Shown here piece by piece: positions 6,560-14,541 of a stretch of DNA of 64,000 nt. Position 1 is the first letter of the stretch, and each line of letters starts with the position of its first letter. The translations under genes were made by a program, and so were the position numbers. This DNA is from Sphingosinicella humi (GTDB lineage Bacteria; Pseudomonadota; Alphaproteobacteria; Sphingomonadales; Sphingomonadaceae): positions 1 to 64,000 of the forward strand of contig NZ_QFFF01000001.1 of assembly GCF_003129465.1 (NCBI RefSeq), written 5' to 3'. Under the pieces are notes generated by a model. The model saw nothing but the letters and a program-made list of their open reading frames with translations. It searched no databases and was not told the origin of the DNA.

Positions 6560-7893
6560 AACACCCTGATTCGAGGCTCCACCGCCGGCCGCATCAGCTC
6601 GGTCATCGCCCACACCATCGCATCGGCGCGATCGGGGCTCCGGCCCGGCCCCTCATAGCCGCCCGCCTGGATCAGCCCCGCCAGCTCGTCCTCCAGCTCG
6701 GGAAAGCAGCCCGCCAGCTTCGCCCGCCCGCCTTCGAACCGCGTCGCCACCGGCTCGGCCCGCGCCGCCTTGCCCCGGCTCGCGCTGACCAGCTTCACCG
6801 GCAGCGCCCCGTCCACCTGCCTCAGCACGCTCTCCACCATGTCGCCGCCCTGGTTCTTCTCCGCCACGACCCGGTCGGCGCCCCAGGCCTCCGCCGCCCG
6901 CGCCACCGCCCGCGCCCACCCTTCGGGCCGCATCCCCGAGACGCTGCAATCGGCGAGCACATAGACGCTATCGTCCCTGCCAAGGCCGCACACGACGATC
7001 CCGCAGGCATCACCCTCCGCGCTGACGGGCGGATCGACGCCGACCACGACCCGCCTCAGCTCCCCCCGAGGCAAAGTACCACTTTGCCTCGATCGTTCTA
7101 TCATCGCCCGCGTCCACAGCGCTCCCTTGGGCGTGTCGAACAGCACCCCGTCCAGCTCCTGCCGCCCGAGCCGCGTGCCGCCATAGGTCTCCGCCAGCCA
7201 CGCGCGCACCGCGCCGGAGAGATGCGCATTCTCCTCCGTCCGCCCGCACGTCTCGACCGTGTCCTTCAGCGCCCGCACCCGGTGCAATATCGCCACCGAC
7301 CGCGGCGTCGTCGTCACCACCATCCGCGGTCGCTCCCCCAGCCGCATCCCCATCATCAGATTGTCCCACGCCGCGTCCGCCTGCCTCCATTTCGCCAGCT
7401 CGTCCGCCCAGGCGAAATGATGCTCCGGCCCGCGCAGTTTCTCCGGCGCCGCCGCCGAATAGACGAACGCCTCCGCGCCCGAGGAAAAGCTGAGCACGCC
7501 CCGCGTCGGCCGCCAGCGCGGCGCCTCCCCCGTCCGCGCCACGGCGATGAGCCCGCTCGGTCCCTCGATCATCACCTTGACGACCTCGTCCCGGCTCCCG
7601 CCGACGAGAGCGATCGCGGCCCCCGGATTTTCCCGCGCCCGCGCCGAGATCCACTCCGCCCCCGCCCGCGTCTTGCCGAACCCCCGCCCCGCCATCAACA
7701 GCCACACCCGCCAGCCGTCCCCCGGTGGCTCCCCCTGCCCCCCATGCGCCTGCCAGGCGAAGAATTCCTCCCCGATCCGCCGCTTCACCGGCTCCGACAG
7801 CCCCTTCACGAACCGCTCCCAAGTCTCGACGTCCCCCGCCGCCATCTTGCCCGCCAGCAGGAGCAGATCCCCAAAGTCCGCGTAATCCGTCAT
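6556..7893 (-). CDS. Terminase large subunit, gene-transfer-agent/phage type (DNA packaging ATPase-nuclease)
   Basis: 445 aa from the ATG at 7893 (MTDYADFGDL). Walker A GRGFGKT at residues 69-75 and Walker B FAWADE ending at Asp164-Glu165 form the packaging motor ATPase. The C-terminal RNase-H-like nuclease shows GVDPP (Asp287), VVAEKN (Glu345) and DRADAMVWA (about 421-429). Length and wording fit the DNA-packaging proteins of gene transfer agents. It appears intact. TerS-like gene lies upstream on the same strand, but no portal, protease or capsid gene follows: the next gene is convergent cmk. A 23-bp palindrome is embedded in frame near residues 268-275. Confidence 0.85.
   Translation of the reverse strand: MTDYADFGDLLLLAGKMAAGDVETWERFVKGLSEPVKRRIGEEFFAWQAHGGQGEPPGDGWRVWLLMAGRGFGKTRAGAEWISARARENPGAAIALVGGSRDEVVKVMIEGPSGLIAVARTGEAPRWRPTRGVLSFSSGAEAFVYSAAAPEKLRGPEHHFAWADELAKWRQADAAWDNLMMGMRLGERPRMVVTTTPRSVAILHRVRALKDTVETCGRTEENAHLSGAVRAWLAETYGGTRLGRQELDGVLFDTPKGALWTRAMIERSRQSGTLPRGELRRVVVGVDPPVSAEGDACGIVVCGLGRDDSVYVLADCSVSGMRPEGWARAVARAAEAWGADRVVAEKNQGGDMVESVLRQVDGALPVKLVSASRGKAARAEPVATRFEGGRAKLAGCFPELEDELAGLIQAGGYEGPGRSPDRADAMVWAMTELMRPAVEPRIRVF
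7068..7090. repeat. Perfect palindrome with CAAAGT-ACTTTG core inside the terminase gene
   Basis: Arms GAGGCAAAGT (7068-7077) and ACTTTGCCTC (7081-7090) are perfectly complementary around a 3-nt centre. The core matches that of the palindrome at 53007-53031 upstream of rplK, while the outer arms differ but remain complementary in each case. It is read in frame within the terminase large subunit. Confidence 0.8.
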
Positions 7894-8222
7894 GGCCCCG
7901 ATCATCCTGAGCAGTCGCCGAAGACGGCGTGTCGAAGGTCGAAATCGGCGTGATCGTCCAATCTCATCGCTCGCCTCCAAGGCTGTCGAATTCGCGCGCA
8001 GAGACGCAGAGACGCGGAGGTCATTCTCGCGCCACGCGAAGCGTGAACTTGTCGTCGCCCTGCCGGCATTGAGGATAAGATTGGCTGCGCCGCCTTGAGG
8101 CGAGCGCTGGGCTCTCTGCGCCTCTGCGTCTTGGCCAGAGGCCAAGTTTATCCTGAGCGCCTGCAGGCAGACGAAGGGCGTGAAATAACGGTGTACGGAC
8201 GCGCCAGACGTGAGACGGCTTG
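7894..8222. repeat. Repeat-filled gap between TerS-like and TerL genes
   Basis: No gene seen in these 329 bp. They hold an ATCATCCTGAGC...TCGAAGG-type unit (about 7900-7945), a direct GCAGAGACGCAGAGACGCGG stretch near 8000-8020 facing an inverted CTCTCTGCGCCTCTGCGTCT at about 8113-8132, and another partial TATCCTGAGC...GACGAAGGGCG at about 8151-8180. The facing blocks could fold as one long hairpin of about 130 bp. Confidence 0.7.
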
Positions 8223-8891
8223 CTAGGCTTTGGAACCCTCACTCGCCGAAGGCGGCTCGCTCACCCGCACCCCGAACGCCGCCAGCCTTTTTACCAGCGC
8301 CTCGCGCACCTCGGCGTTCGTCGCCACGCGCGGCGTCGCCCCCCGCTTGGGATAGCCCGCCAGCCGCCGCTCATGCTCGCGGAGCAGCTGGATCGCCAGC
8401 GCCGGATCGACCGCCTCCAGCTCCGGCGCGTCGAGATCGCCGTCGATCCCGATCGGCGTCTCCCGCGCCCGCGTCTCCAGCAGCTTCGCCTTCAGCCGCG
8501 CCACCCCCTGCTCCAGCGCCCGGTCCCACGCTTCGGCAAAGCGCTCGTCGTTCATCCGGTGCTTGAACACGGTCTTGTAATTGACCCCCGCCCGCTCGGC
8601 CGACAGCTTCACGTTGCACGTCGCCGCGAACCATTCGAGAAACAGGCTCCGCCGCGCCTCGTCGAACAACTTCCGCCCGCCCGTCCGCGCGACCTGCAAA
8701 GGTCGGTTCTTCCCCGGCACCACCCGCTCCCCCTCATCGTCATTGCGAGCCGCAGAGCCGCGCGGCCATCCAACCTCTTCCGAGTCCCGATCATCCTGAG
8801 CCTGTCGAAGGGTCGAGAGGCGCCCTTCCTCGTCGTTCGTCCCGAGCGAAGTCGAGGGGCGCTCTTCCGCCCTCTCCGACTTTTTATCCAT
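8223..8891 (-). CDS. Terminase small-subunit-like protein (TerS-like)
   Basis: 222 aa. The ATG at 8891 has a strong ribosome-binding site (GGGAGGTGGGG directly upstream); the open frame to 9071 is repeat translation. Residues about 84-140 form a helix-turn-helix unit (FLEWFAATCNVKLSAERAGV, then YKTVFKHR, then FAEAWDRALEQG) seen in phage/GTA small terminases and helix-turn-helix packaging adaptors. The C-terminal half is charged and helical. Residues 11-60 are encoded by dispersed repeat sequences (PSTSLGTNDEE, STLRQAQDD, GWPRGSAARNDD), apparently inserted in frame. Followed by TerL on the same strand. Confidence 0.65.
   Translation of the reverse strand: MDKKSERAEERPSTSLGTNDEEGRLSTLRQAQDDRDSEEVGWPRGSAARNDDEGERVVPGKNRPLQVARTGGRKLFDEARRSLFLEWFAATCNVKLSAERAGVNYKTVFKHRMNDERFAEAWDRALEQGVARLKAKLLETRARETPIGIDGDLDAPELEAVDPALAIQLLREHERRLAGYPKRGATPRVATNAEVREALVKRLAAFGVRVSEPPSASEGSKA
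8712..8861. repeat. Dispersed repeats embedded in the TerS-like coding region
   Basis: Within the N-terminal coding part of the TerS-like gene lie a half GTCATTGCGAG unit (8739-8775), an ATCATCCTGAGCCTGTCGAAGG unit (about 8791-8812) and a GTCCCGAGCGAAGTCGAGGGG unit (about 8840-8860). All are families normally found between genes in this window. No stop codon is introduced in the coding frame. Confidence 0.75.
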
Positions 8892-9241
8892 CCCCACCTC
8901 CCGCCTGCGCCGAGCCTGTCGAAGTGCACATGAAAAAAGGCCGCACCGGCGCCGCCGCGCGACCTCTTCTGTTCCGATCATCCTGAGCTTGCCAGCCCCA
9001 GACGCCGATCTGGGGTCGAAGGACGCCCCGAACTTGCCTGCCCTGATGGAGATCAGGAATTCGGGGTCCACCTACACTTCTTCAGCTTGGCTGGCATGTG
9101 CCATATTAGCGTCACGATGTCAAGTCCATTTCACCTATCTGGTTCTATTAGTTCTCGGCACCCTGTTCAATATGCGCCCATGCCGGTCATTCCACGGCAG
9201 CTTCAACGATCCAGAAAGCTGCCGTAGCTGATCACGCCCTG
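8892..9241. other. Gene-free 350 bp with further repeat fragments
   Basis: No convincing gene. Contains the ribosome-binding site of the TerS-like gene, a GAGCCTGTCGAAG fragment (about 8909-8922), an ATCATCCTGAGCTTGCCAGCCC...GGGGTCGAAGG unit (about 8978-9027) and a GAACTTGCCTGCCCTGATGG tract to about 9065. The remainder to 9241 is lower in GC than the surrounding core genes and shows nothing recognisable. Confidence 0.5.
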
Positions 9242-9514
9242 TCACTTAGGGAGGCCGAGCACGTCGACCTTCCAGCCGTGATAGCTGTAGAGGAACTCGC
9301 CGCTGCTCTCCCGGTCGGTGAGCTTCACCCGCATGCGAAAGCGCGTGCCGACCGGGTGCTTGGTTGTCAGCGCTTTCGAGCACTCGATCGACAAATCTTG
9401 GCCGAACGGCTGACCGGGTGCCGGACGCATGTGCACCTTGCCATGGCGACCCGACATGCCCGAGGGGACGAAGCTCTCGGCGATGATCGTGACGTATGGA
9501 TTGTCCTTCGCCAT
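9242..9514 (-). CDS. Unknown protein, second gene of a two-gene unit
   Basis: 90 aa, MAKDNPYVTIIAESFVPSGM at the start; rich in Gly, Arg and Lys with predicted beta structure (VTIIAESF, RFRMRVKLTD, GWKVDVLGL). No cysteine pair beyond a single Cys, no signal peptide and no membrane segment. Its ATG overlaps the stop of the preceding gene by one base (TGATG), so the two are translationally coupled. No family recognised. Confidence 0.55.
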   Translation of the reverse strand: MAKDNPYVTIIAESFVPSGMSGRHGKVHMRPAPGQPFGQDLSIECSKALTTKHPVGTRFRMRVKLTDRESSGEFLYSYHGWKVDVLGLPK

Positions 9515-9906
9515 CAGTCGATCCGCTCGAGCACGAACGTGCCCTCGTTCTCATCGAGTTCGACCACACGCATCTTCAGGTCCGGGTGGGGGAAGCTGCG
9601 GTCGATCGACCTAGGCGCCGCCTTCTTGTCCTTGGCTATCAAAATGATGACGCTGACGATGCCGTTGAGATGATCGCGCGCGTGCACTAGGTTCTCGATC
9701 AACTCGACGAAGCCTGGGCGCGATTTCCACTCCCCGGGCTTGTCGCTGCTCCAGCTGCGGTAGATCTTCGTGCCGTTTTCGAACCTGTCCTGCCACAGCC
9801 GCACGGCAACGGTTGAACCATCGACGCTGCGACCCGACCAGCTCCACCTGATGTTCTTTGGCTTGACCCTGAAGAACTCAAACGCCTGACTGTGATTCCC
9901 CGCCAT
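9514..9906 (-). CDS. Unknown protein, first gene of a two-gene unit
   Basis: 130 aa from the ATG at 9906 (MAGNHSQAFEFF), with GAGGAGA at a good distance upstream. Features: FFRVKPKNIRWSWSGRS, VAVRLWQDRF and a hydrophobic strand IVSVIILIAKDKKAAPRSID. The alternation of aromatic/basic and hydrophobic strands suggests an alpha/beta cytosolic domain; a nuclease-like fold is possible but I see no catalytic motif. Coupled to the gene at 9242-9514. Confidence 0.55.
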   Translation of the reverse strand: MAGNHSQAFEFFRVKPKNIRWSWSGRSVDGSTVAVRLWQDRFENGTKIYRSWSSDKPGEWKSRPGFVELIENLVHARDHLNGIVSVIILIAKDKKAAPRSIDRSFPHPDLKMRVVELDENEGTFVLERID

Positions 9907-10322
9907 CCATCTCTCCTCTGGATGGCAGCATAGCCGGGACCAACTGGTAGGCAACTGGCTGACGTTTGCACGGACTGGCTGTAACCCGCGACACTCCGCG
10001 TCGGAGACGTAGGCCTGTTTGGATCGATAGCTGCCTGGATCGGGTGATCGGCGCTGAAGTCGTCGACGGGTGGGTGTTGCCGCTCTCCGCCGTGGTGGCC
10101 GCCGTCGTCCGCTTCTGGTTCTTCGTCGTCGCGCCTTGAGTAGCTGCAGAATGTCCGCGTCACACGGCTTGTTACTGGGAACCTGCCGGTATTGAACCGG
10201 CCAAGCACGGTCCCACGCTGTGGAGCATCTCGTTTACACAGAGAAGCCTTGGTAGCTACGTCCCATATGAACAAGTCGACCGGGCGGGTCATCCACTGGA
10301 GGAGCAGCGCAATCGTTCCTGC
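9907..10322. other. Gene-free stretch, no recognisable feature
   Basis: 416 bp without a convincing gene. A minus-strand frame at 9699-10292 is rejected: it runs antisense-shifted through the gene at 9514-9906 and has no family-like composition. A TGTCCGC heptamer occurs at about 10150. Nothing else stands out. Confidence 0.4.
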
Positions 10323-10657
10323 CTAGAAGGGCCAGTACCACCACCACAAGAACACCGTCAGCGCGAACGCCAGCAAGTCGACTACAGTTTTAATGGCATA
10401 CCAAAAGGCCCATGACCTCAAAGTGACGATCATGCCGGACATCGTCCCAATCACCACAATAGTGGGCAATGCAAAATACCAGCGGAAGGTCGCAAAGCCC
10501 CACACGAGAATGGCGAAGAAGGAAAGACCGGCGGCAATACCGATTAGGCTTGAGCTGATCCCACTTGTATCGGGAACACCCCCCTAACTGCCAGAAGCTG
10601 TGTGCGGCCGACAATCACCTGCACGACCATGGCGACAACGAACAATGCATACGACAT
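10323..10657 (-). pseudogene. Small multi-helix membrane protein, broken by a frameshift
   Basis: The ATG at 10657 follows a good ribosome-binding site (GGGGAGGGG) and begins MSYALFVVAMVVQVIVGRTQ, a membrane helix. That frame stops shortly after a run of six G (minus strand; 10579-10584). In the -1 frame translation continues from GGVPDTSG through three hydrophobic segments (FFAILVWGFATFRWYFAL, IVVIGTMSGMIVTL, VVDLLAFALTVFLWWWYW) to a stop at 10323. Together they make a sensible protein of about 112 aa. A one-base indel in the homopolymer, real or from sequencing, is the simplest explanation; ribosomal slippage is possible. Confidence 0.55.
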
Positions 10658-10894
10658 CGCGCCCCCCTCCCCGATGGATTGCCCGTCCATTTGGGTTTCT
10701 GTCAATCCAGGAGCTCACCGCGAGCTAGTTCGCTCGTTCGTCGCAGTCCTCGGGAATGGGTCCGAATTGCTTCCTCACGGTCCGAATGCTGTCGGCCCGC
10801 TTGCGGCCAGTTCCTGTCACTCCGCTGAGCGCCCATTCGCCGGATATCACCGCCGCTGAGCGGCAGCTATGGGCGGAGAGCAGGCGTCGAACGA

Positions 10895-11335
10895 TCACTG
10901 CCAGCGGTCGCCCGCCTGCTTCACATAGCGGCGCCAGACATAGCCCCACGGGATCACTAGCGGCATTAGAATGACACCGAAGAGGGTGGCCTTAAGATCT
11001 TCCGTGGTCACGGGCGTCAATTGCCCGGACGACCATTGCGGGAGCCCGTAAGCGACCACCCAGATCACCTTCCACAGGAATTCGAACATCAGGAGCGGCA
11101 GCATCTGCAGCGGGTAACGAAGACCCAAAAAGGCGAGCGCCCAGACTCCGCCGAGCAAGGCAGGAATGATTCCGCGTTCGGTGATCGGGTGAGCGACGAT
11201 TTCAGGAACAATCATCCCGCCTAGACCGACGATGAGCAGGAGATAAGTGGCCCGCAGCACGTATAGGCGGGTGAGGGAGACCTCATCGGCGCCGGATGCG
11301 GACGCTTCGAGGACGCGTGTTGCCGTTAAAGCCAT
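10895..11335 (-). CDS. Four-helix membrane protein, unknown
   Basis: 146 aa, start supported by AAGGAGA upstream. Hydrophobic segments at about 27-48, 57-73, 78-98 and 116-135 predict four transmembrane helices with a short amphipathic N-terminus (MALTATRVLEASASGADEVS). No signature residues known to me. It may be expressed with the HTH and DUF2975 genes upstream on the same strand (only 15 bp to the HTH gene stop). Confidence 0.6.
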   Translation of the reverse strand: MALTATRVLEASASGADEVSLTRLYVLRATYLLLIVGLGGMIVPEIVAHPITERGIIPALLGGVWALAFLGLRYPLQMLPLLMFEFLWKVIWVVAYGLPQWSSGQLTPVTTEDLKATLFGVILMPLVIPWGYVWRRYVKQAGDRWQ

Positions 11336-11350
11336 TTGCTTTCTCCTTGG

Positions 11351-11596
11351 TCAGGAAGCGGAGCGGAAAACTCCGGTTGGTAGCTGTGTGGAATCCGGTT
11401 GAAACTTGAGCAGGTCGCCGGGCTGGCAATCGAGCACCTCGCAGATCGCCTCGAGCGTCGAGAAACGGATCGCCCTCGCCTTGCCGGTCTTCAGGATCGA
11501 TAGATTGGCGAGCGTAATGCCGATGCGGTCGGCGAGTTCGGTCAGGGTCATCCGACGTTCGTGGAGCAGGTCGTCGAGCTTGACGGCGATCGCCAT
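11351..11596 (-). CDS. XRE/YozG-type HTH transcriptional regulator
   Basis: 81 aa. A Cro/CI helix-turn-helix covers most of the protein: LTELADRIGI (helix 2), ANLSILKTGK (recognition helix), FSTLEAICEVLDCQPGDLL (helices 4-5). This short single-domain type is regularly encoded directly after a DUF2975 membrane protein, as here (1-bp gap at 11597). The likely target is the inverted repeat upstream of that gene. Start at ATG 11596. Confidence 0.85.
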   Translation of the reverse strand: MAIAVKLDDLLHERRMTLTELADRIGITLANLSILKTGKARAIRFSTLEAICEVLDCQPGDLLKFQPDSTQLPTGVFRSAS

Positions 11597-11597
11597 G

Positions 11598-12116
11598 TCA
11601 CACCGTCCCTTCCAGGTCTTCGCGCATCAGCGTGCCTTCGGCGAAAACGCGCGCGAGGATGAAGGTCAGGAGCACGGCCAGCCAGCCGCTGGGCGAGAAG
11701 CCGGCATCGAGATGAAGCGGATGGGCCGGGGTCGAAATCGCCTCGCCGATGCCGCCGATGACGAGGCTGAGAACCTGGAGTCCGAGCAACGCCCAGGCGA
11801 TGGCATGCAGATGGGAGGCATTTGCGGCGACGAACGGATCGCCCCTGCGCACCGTTTCCACGATCACGAGCAGCCGCCTGAGAACGACGGCGTTGAGGGG
11901 GACGGCGACGAGGCCGAACACCGCGATCGCCCGCAACCCCATGATCATCGAGGGGATTCCGGAGGAGGGGGTGATGCCGAGCGCGGTGAACGTCCATTCC
12001 TCGGCAACAATGGTGGCGATCAGCAGGGCGAGGATGGCCGCGCCGTACAGCCAGTTGAGGAGGATAAGGACGCGTAGTGTGATCCAGGCAATGGGCAGCG
12101 CGGATGAGTATGCCAC
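11598..12116 (-). CDS. DUF2975 membrane protein
   Basis: 172 aa from a GTG at 12116 with GGAG eight bases upstream; upstream codons in frame lie in the promoter region. Four hydrophobic helices (about 10-38, 58-85, 101-125 and 147-165) with the family pattern ILLNWLYGAAIL, a long GDPFVAANASHLHAIAWALLGLQ segment and a C-terminal EGTLMREDLEGTV. DUF2975 proteins pair with a YozG-like HTH regulator, found directly downstream. Function unknown; a membrane-linked regulator or transporter is possible. Confidence 0.85.
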   Translation of the reverse strand: MAYSSALPIAWITLRVLILLNWLYGAAILALLIATIVAEEWTFTALGITPSSGIPSMIMGLRAIAVFGLVAVPLNAVVLRRLLVIVETVRRGDPFVAANASHLHAIAWALLGLQVLSLVIGGIGEAISTPAHPLHLDAGFSPSGWLAVLLTFILARVFAEGTLMREDLEGTV

Positions 12117-12132
12117 TTGAAATCTCCGACTC

Positions 12133-12155
12133 GAGATATTGATAAACGATATCTC
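12133..12155. promoter_or_regulatory. Inverted repeat, probable operator of the DUF2975-HTH operon
   Basis: GAGATAT (12133-12139) and ATATCTC (12149-12155) form a perfect inverted repeat around TGATAAACG, ending 17 bp before the GTG start at 12116. Position between likely promoter and start suggests autoregulation by the downstream-encoded HTH protein. Confidence 0.5.
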
Positions 12156-12391
12156 TCTTATCGAATTTCGGCAATACAAATGCATTGGATGGAATGCAGC
12201 TAAAGGCGCCGGGAGCGTATGGCCGCTTTCGCCCTGGACAGCTCAAGAGGTCCGCTCTTGGTCAAAGGCCGCCCTATGGCCGCAGCAAACACCCCTTGCG
12301 GACAAACGCTCCCTTCCACTATACGCCGCCCCGTCCAGCGGGCGCTGCGCCCGTGGGAGTTGCGACGAGACAGCGCGTAAGGGGCGGCTGA

Positions 12392-12464
12392 GCGATTTCC
12401 AGCCGGGTCAAAGACCCTCGGAAATCGCGGTCTGGAAACCGCCGAGCAGTTCCACACAGTGGAA
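12392..12464 (+). promoter_or_regulatory. Two hairpins in the rpsA 5' leader
   Basis: GCGATTTCC (12392-12400) pairs perfectly with GGAAATCGC (12420-12428), with GGGTC-AAA-GACCC nested inside. A second hairpin TTCCAC-ACA-GTGGAA spans 12450-12464. There is no U-run, so these are not plain terminators. The rest of the 515-bp gap between DUF2975 and rpsA shows no gene. The leader may serve S1 autoregulation, known for rpsA in other bacteria; that link is inference. Confidence 0.45.
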
Positions 12465-12631
12465 ATCCTCGGAAGGCCCGCCTTTGACGCGCCTTTTTGC
12501 TTGTCGGGCTTCCACGCCTCCGCCCGCCGGGACAGCCGCGATCGGCATGGGGCCGCCGCGGCAGTCGGGTTCAAAAGACCAGGGGAGACAACCTCTGGCC
12601 GGCAAAAGACACCAGAAGGACACTCTTATTT

Positions 12632-14335
12632 ATGGCCACTTCGGCAAATCCCACCCGCGAGGATTTCGCGGCGCTCCTCAACCAGACTCTCGGCGGCGAA
12701 GACGAAGGCTTTGAAGGCAAGGTCGTCAAGGGCACCGTCACCGGCATCGAGAACGACATGGCCGTCATCGACGTCGGCCTCAAATCCGAAGGCCGCGTTG
12801 CGCTGCGCGAATTCGCCGCGCCGGGCCAGAAGGCCGACATAAACGTCGGCGACGAAGTCGAAGTCTATGTCGACCGCGTCGAGAACCACCAGGGCGAAGC
12901 GATGCTGTCGCGCGATCGCGCCCGCCGCGAGGCCGCCTGGGACGCGCTCGAAAAGGAATTCAACGACACCGCCCGCGTCGAGGGCGTGATCTTCGGCCGC
13001 GTCAAGGGCGGCTTCACGGTCGACCTCAATGGCGCCGTCGCCTTCCTGCCGGGCAGCCAGGTCGACATCCGCCCGGTCCGCGACGTGACCCCGCTGATGG
13101 ACATTCCGCAGCCCTTCCAGATCCTGAAGATGGACCGCCGCCGCGGCAATATCGTCGTCTCGCGCCGCGCCATCCTCGAGGAAACCCGCGCCGAGCAGCG
13201 TTCGGGCCTAATCCAGTCGCTGACCGAAGGCCAGGTGATCGACGGCGTCGTCAAGAACATCACCGATTACGGCGCCTTCGTCGATCTGGGCGGCATCGAC
13301 GGCCTGCTCCACGTCACCGATTTGAGCTACAAGCGCGTCGGCCACCCGTCGGAGATGATCAACATCGGCGACACGGTGAAGGTGCAGATCATCCGCATCA
13401 ACCGCGAGACGCAGCGCATCTCGCTCGGCATGAAGCAGCTCGAGAGCGATCCGTGGGAAGGCGCGTCGGCCAAATATCCGGTCGACGGCGTGTTCACGGG
13501 CCGCGTCACCAACATCACCGAATATGGCGCCTTCGTGGAGCTGGAGCCGGGCATCGAGGGCCTGGTCCACGTCTCCGAGATGAGCTGGACCAAGAAGAAC
13601 GTCCATCCGGGCAAGATCGTCTCGACCAGCCAGGAGGTCGACGTGTCGATCCTCGAGGTCGACGAGGACAAGCGCCGCATCAGCCTCGGCCTCAAGCAGG
13701 CCCAGGCCAATCCGTGGGCGGCCTTCGCCGAGAAGCATCCGGTCGGCACCGAGGTCGAGGGCGAGGTCAAGAACGCGACCGAGTTCGGCCTGTTCATCGG
13801 TCTCGAGGGCGACGTCGACGGCATGGTCCACATGTCGGACATCGCCTGGGGCATTTCGGGCGAGGACGCGCTCAACCTCCACCACAAGGGCGAGGTCGTG
13901 AAGGCCGTGGTGCTCGACGTGGACGTGGAGAAGGAGCGCATCTCGCTCGGCATGAAGCAGCTTGAGCGCGGCGGCGTGTCGGCGGCGACCGCGACCGGCG
14001 GCGGCGTCAAGAAGAACGACGTCGTCACCGTCACCGTGCTCGAGGTTCGCGACGGCGGGCTCGAGGTCCAGGTCGGCGACGACGGGGCCACCGGCTTCAT
14101 CAAGCGCACCGACTTGGGCCGCGACCGCGACGAGCAGCGTCCGGAGCGTTTCCAGGTCGGCCAGAAGCTCGACGCGATGGTGACCGGCTTCGATCGCTCG
14201 AAGAAGCCCAACTTCTCCGTCAAGGCGATGCAGATCGCCGAGGAGAAGCAGGCCGTCGCCCAATACGGCTCGTCCGACTCCGGCGCCAGCCTCGGCGACA
14301 TCCTCGGCGAAGCCCTCAAGCAAAAAAACACCTAA
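12632..14335 (+). CDS. rpsA: 30S ribosomal protein S1
   Basis: 567 aa from the ATG at 12632 (MATSANPTREDFAALLN); an in-frame upstream start at 12497 would add leader sequence. Successive S1/OB-fold domains are visible, with repeated signatures such as TDYGAFVDLGGIDGLLHVTD, TEYGAFVELEPGIEGLVHVS and TEFGLFIGLEGDVDGMVHMS. S1 binds mRNA leaders and delivers them to the 30S subunit. Length fits alphaproteobacterial S1. Normally downstream of cmk; here a 6-kb insertion separates them. A terminator follows. Confidence 0.97.
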   Translation: MATSANPTREDFAALLNQTLGGEDEGFEGKVVKGTVTGIENDMAVIDVGLKSEGRVALREFAAPGQKADINVGDEVEVYVDRVENHQGEAMLSRDRARREAAWDALEKEFNDTARVEGVIFGRVKGGFTVDLNGAVAFLPGSQVDIRPVRDVTPLMDIPQPFQILKMDRRRGNIVVSRRAILEETRAEQRSGLIQSLTEGQVIDGVVKNITDYGAFVDLGGIDGLLHVTDLSYKRVGHPSEMINIGDTVKVQIIRINRETQRISLGMKQLESDPWEGASAKYPVDGVFTGRVTNITEYGAFVELEPGIEGLVHVSEMSWTKKNVHPGKIVSTSQEVDVSILEVDEDKRRISLGLKQAQANPWAAFAEKHPVGTEVEGEVKNATEFGLFIGLEGDVDGMVHMSDIAWGISGEDALNLHHKGEVVKAVVLDVDVEKERISLGMKQLERGGVSAATATGGGVKKNDVVTVTVLEVRDGGLEVQVGDDGATGFIKRTDLGRDRDEQRPERFQVGQKLDAMVTGFDRSKKPNFSVKAMQIAEEKQAVAQYGSSDSGASLGDILGEALKQKNT

Positions 14336-14363
14336 CCCAACCCTCACCGCTGCGGCGGACTGG

Positions 14364-14404
14364 AAAGCCTCGCTTCGACCTTCGCGTTGAGGCGAGGCTT
14401 TTTT
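14364..14404 (+). terminator. Rho-independent terminator after rpsA
   Basis: AAGCCTCGC and GCGAGGCTT pair as a 9-bp stem (14365-14373 with 14392-14400) followed at once by a T run. It lies about 30 bp after the rpsA stop and separates it from ihfB. Confidence 0.85.
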
Positions 14405-14541
14405 GGGAAAAGCATCGTCCGGTCAGTTGTTGCGTTTTGCCGGATTCGGTGCGATTGATCTCGATCAAGCGCCGCGGCGGGGGCAGCGGCGCGTTCATTT
14501 TGCGCAACTCTTTGGATGCCCGCCTGCAGGAGGCCTTGGCC

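Noticed and set aside
9699-10292. 197-codon minus-strand frame
   Set aside because: Overlaps the gene at 9514-9906 in a shifted frame and has no coherent hydrophobic or catalytic pattern.
12139-12714. 191-codon plus-strand frame over the rpsA leader
   Set aside because: Ends inside rpsA in another frame, rich in Arg/Pro/Ser as expected for noncoding GC-rich DNA.
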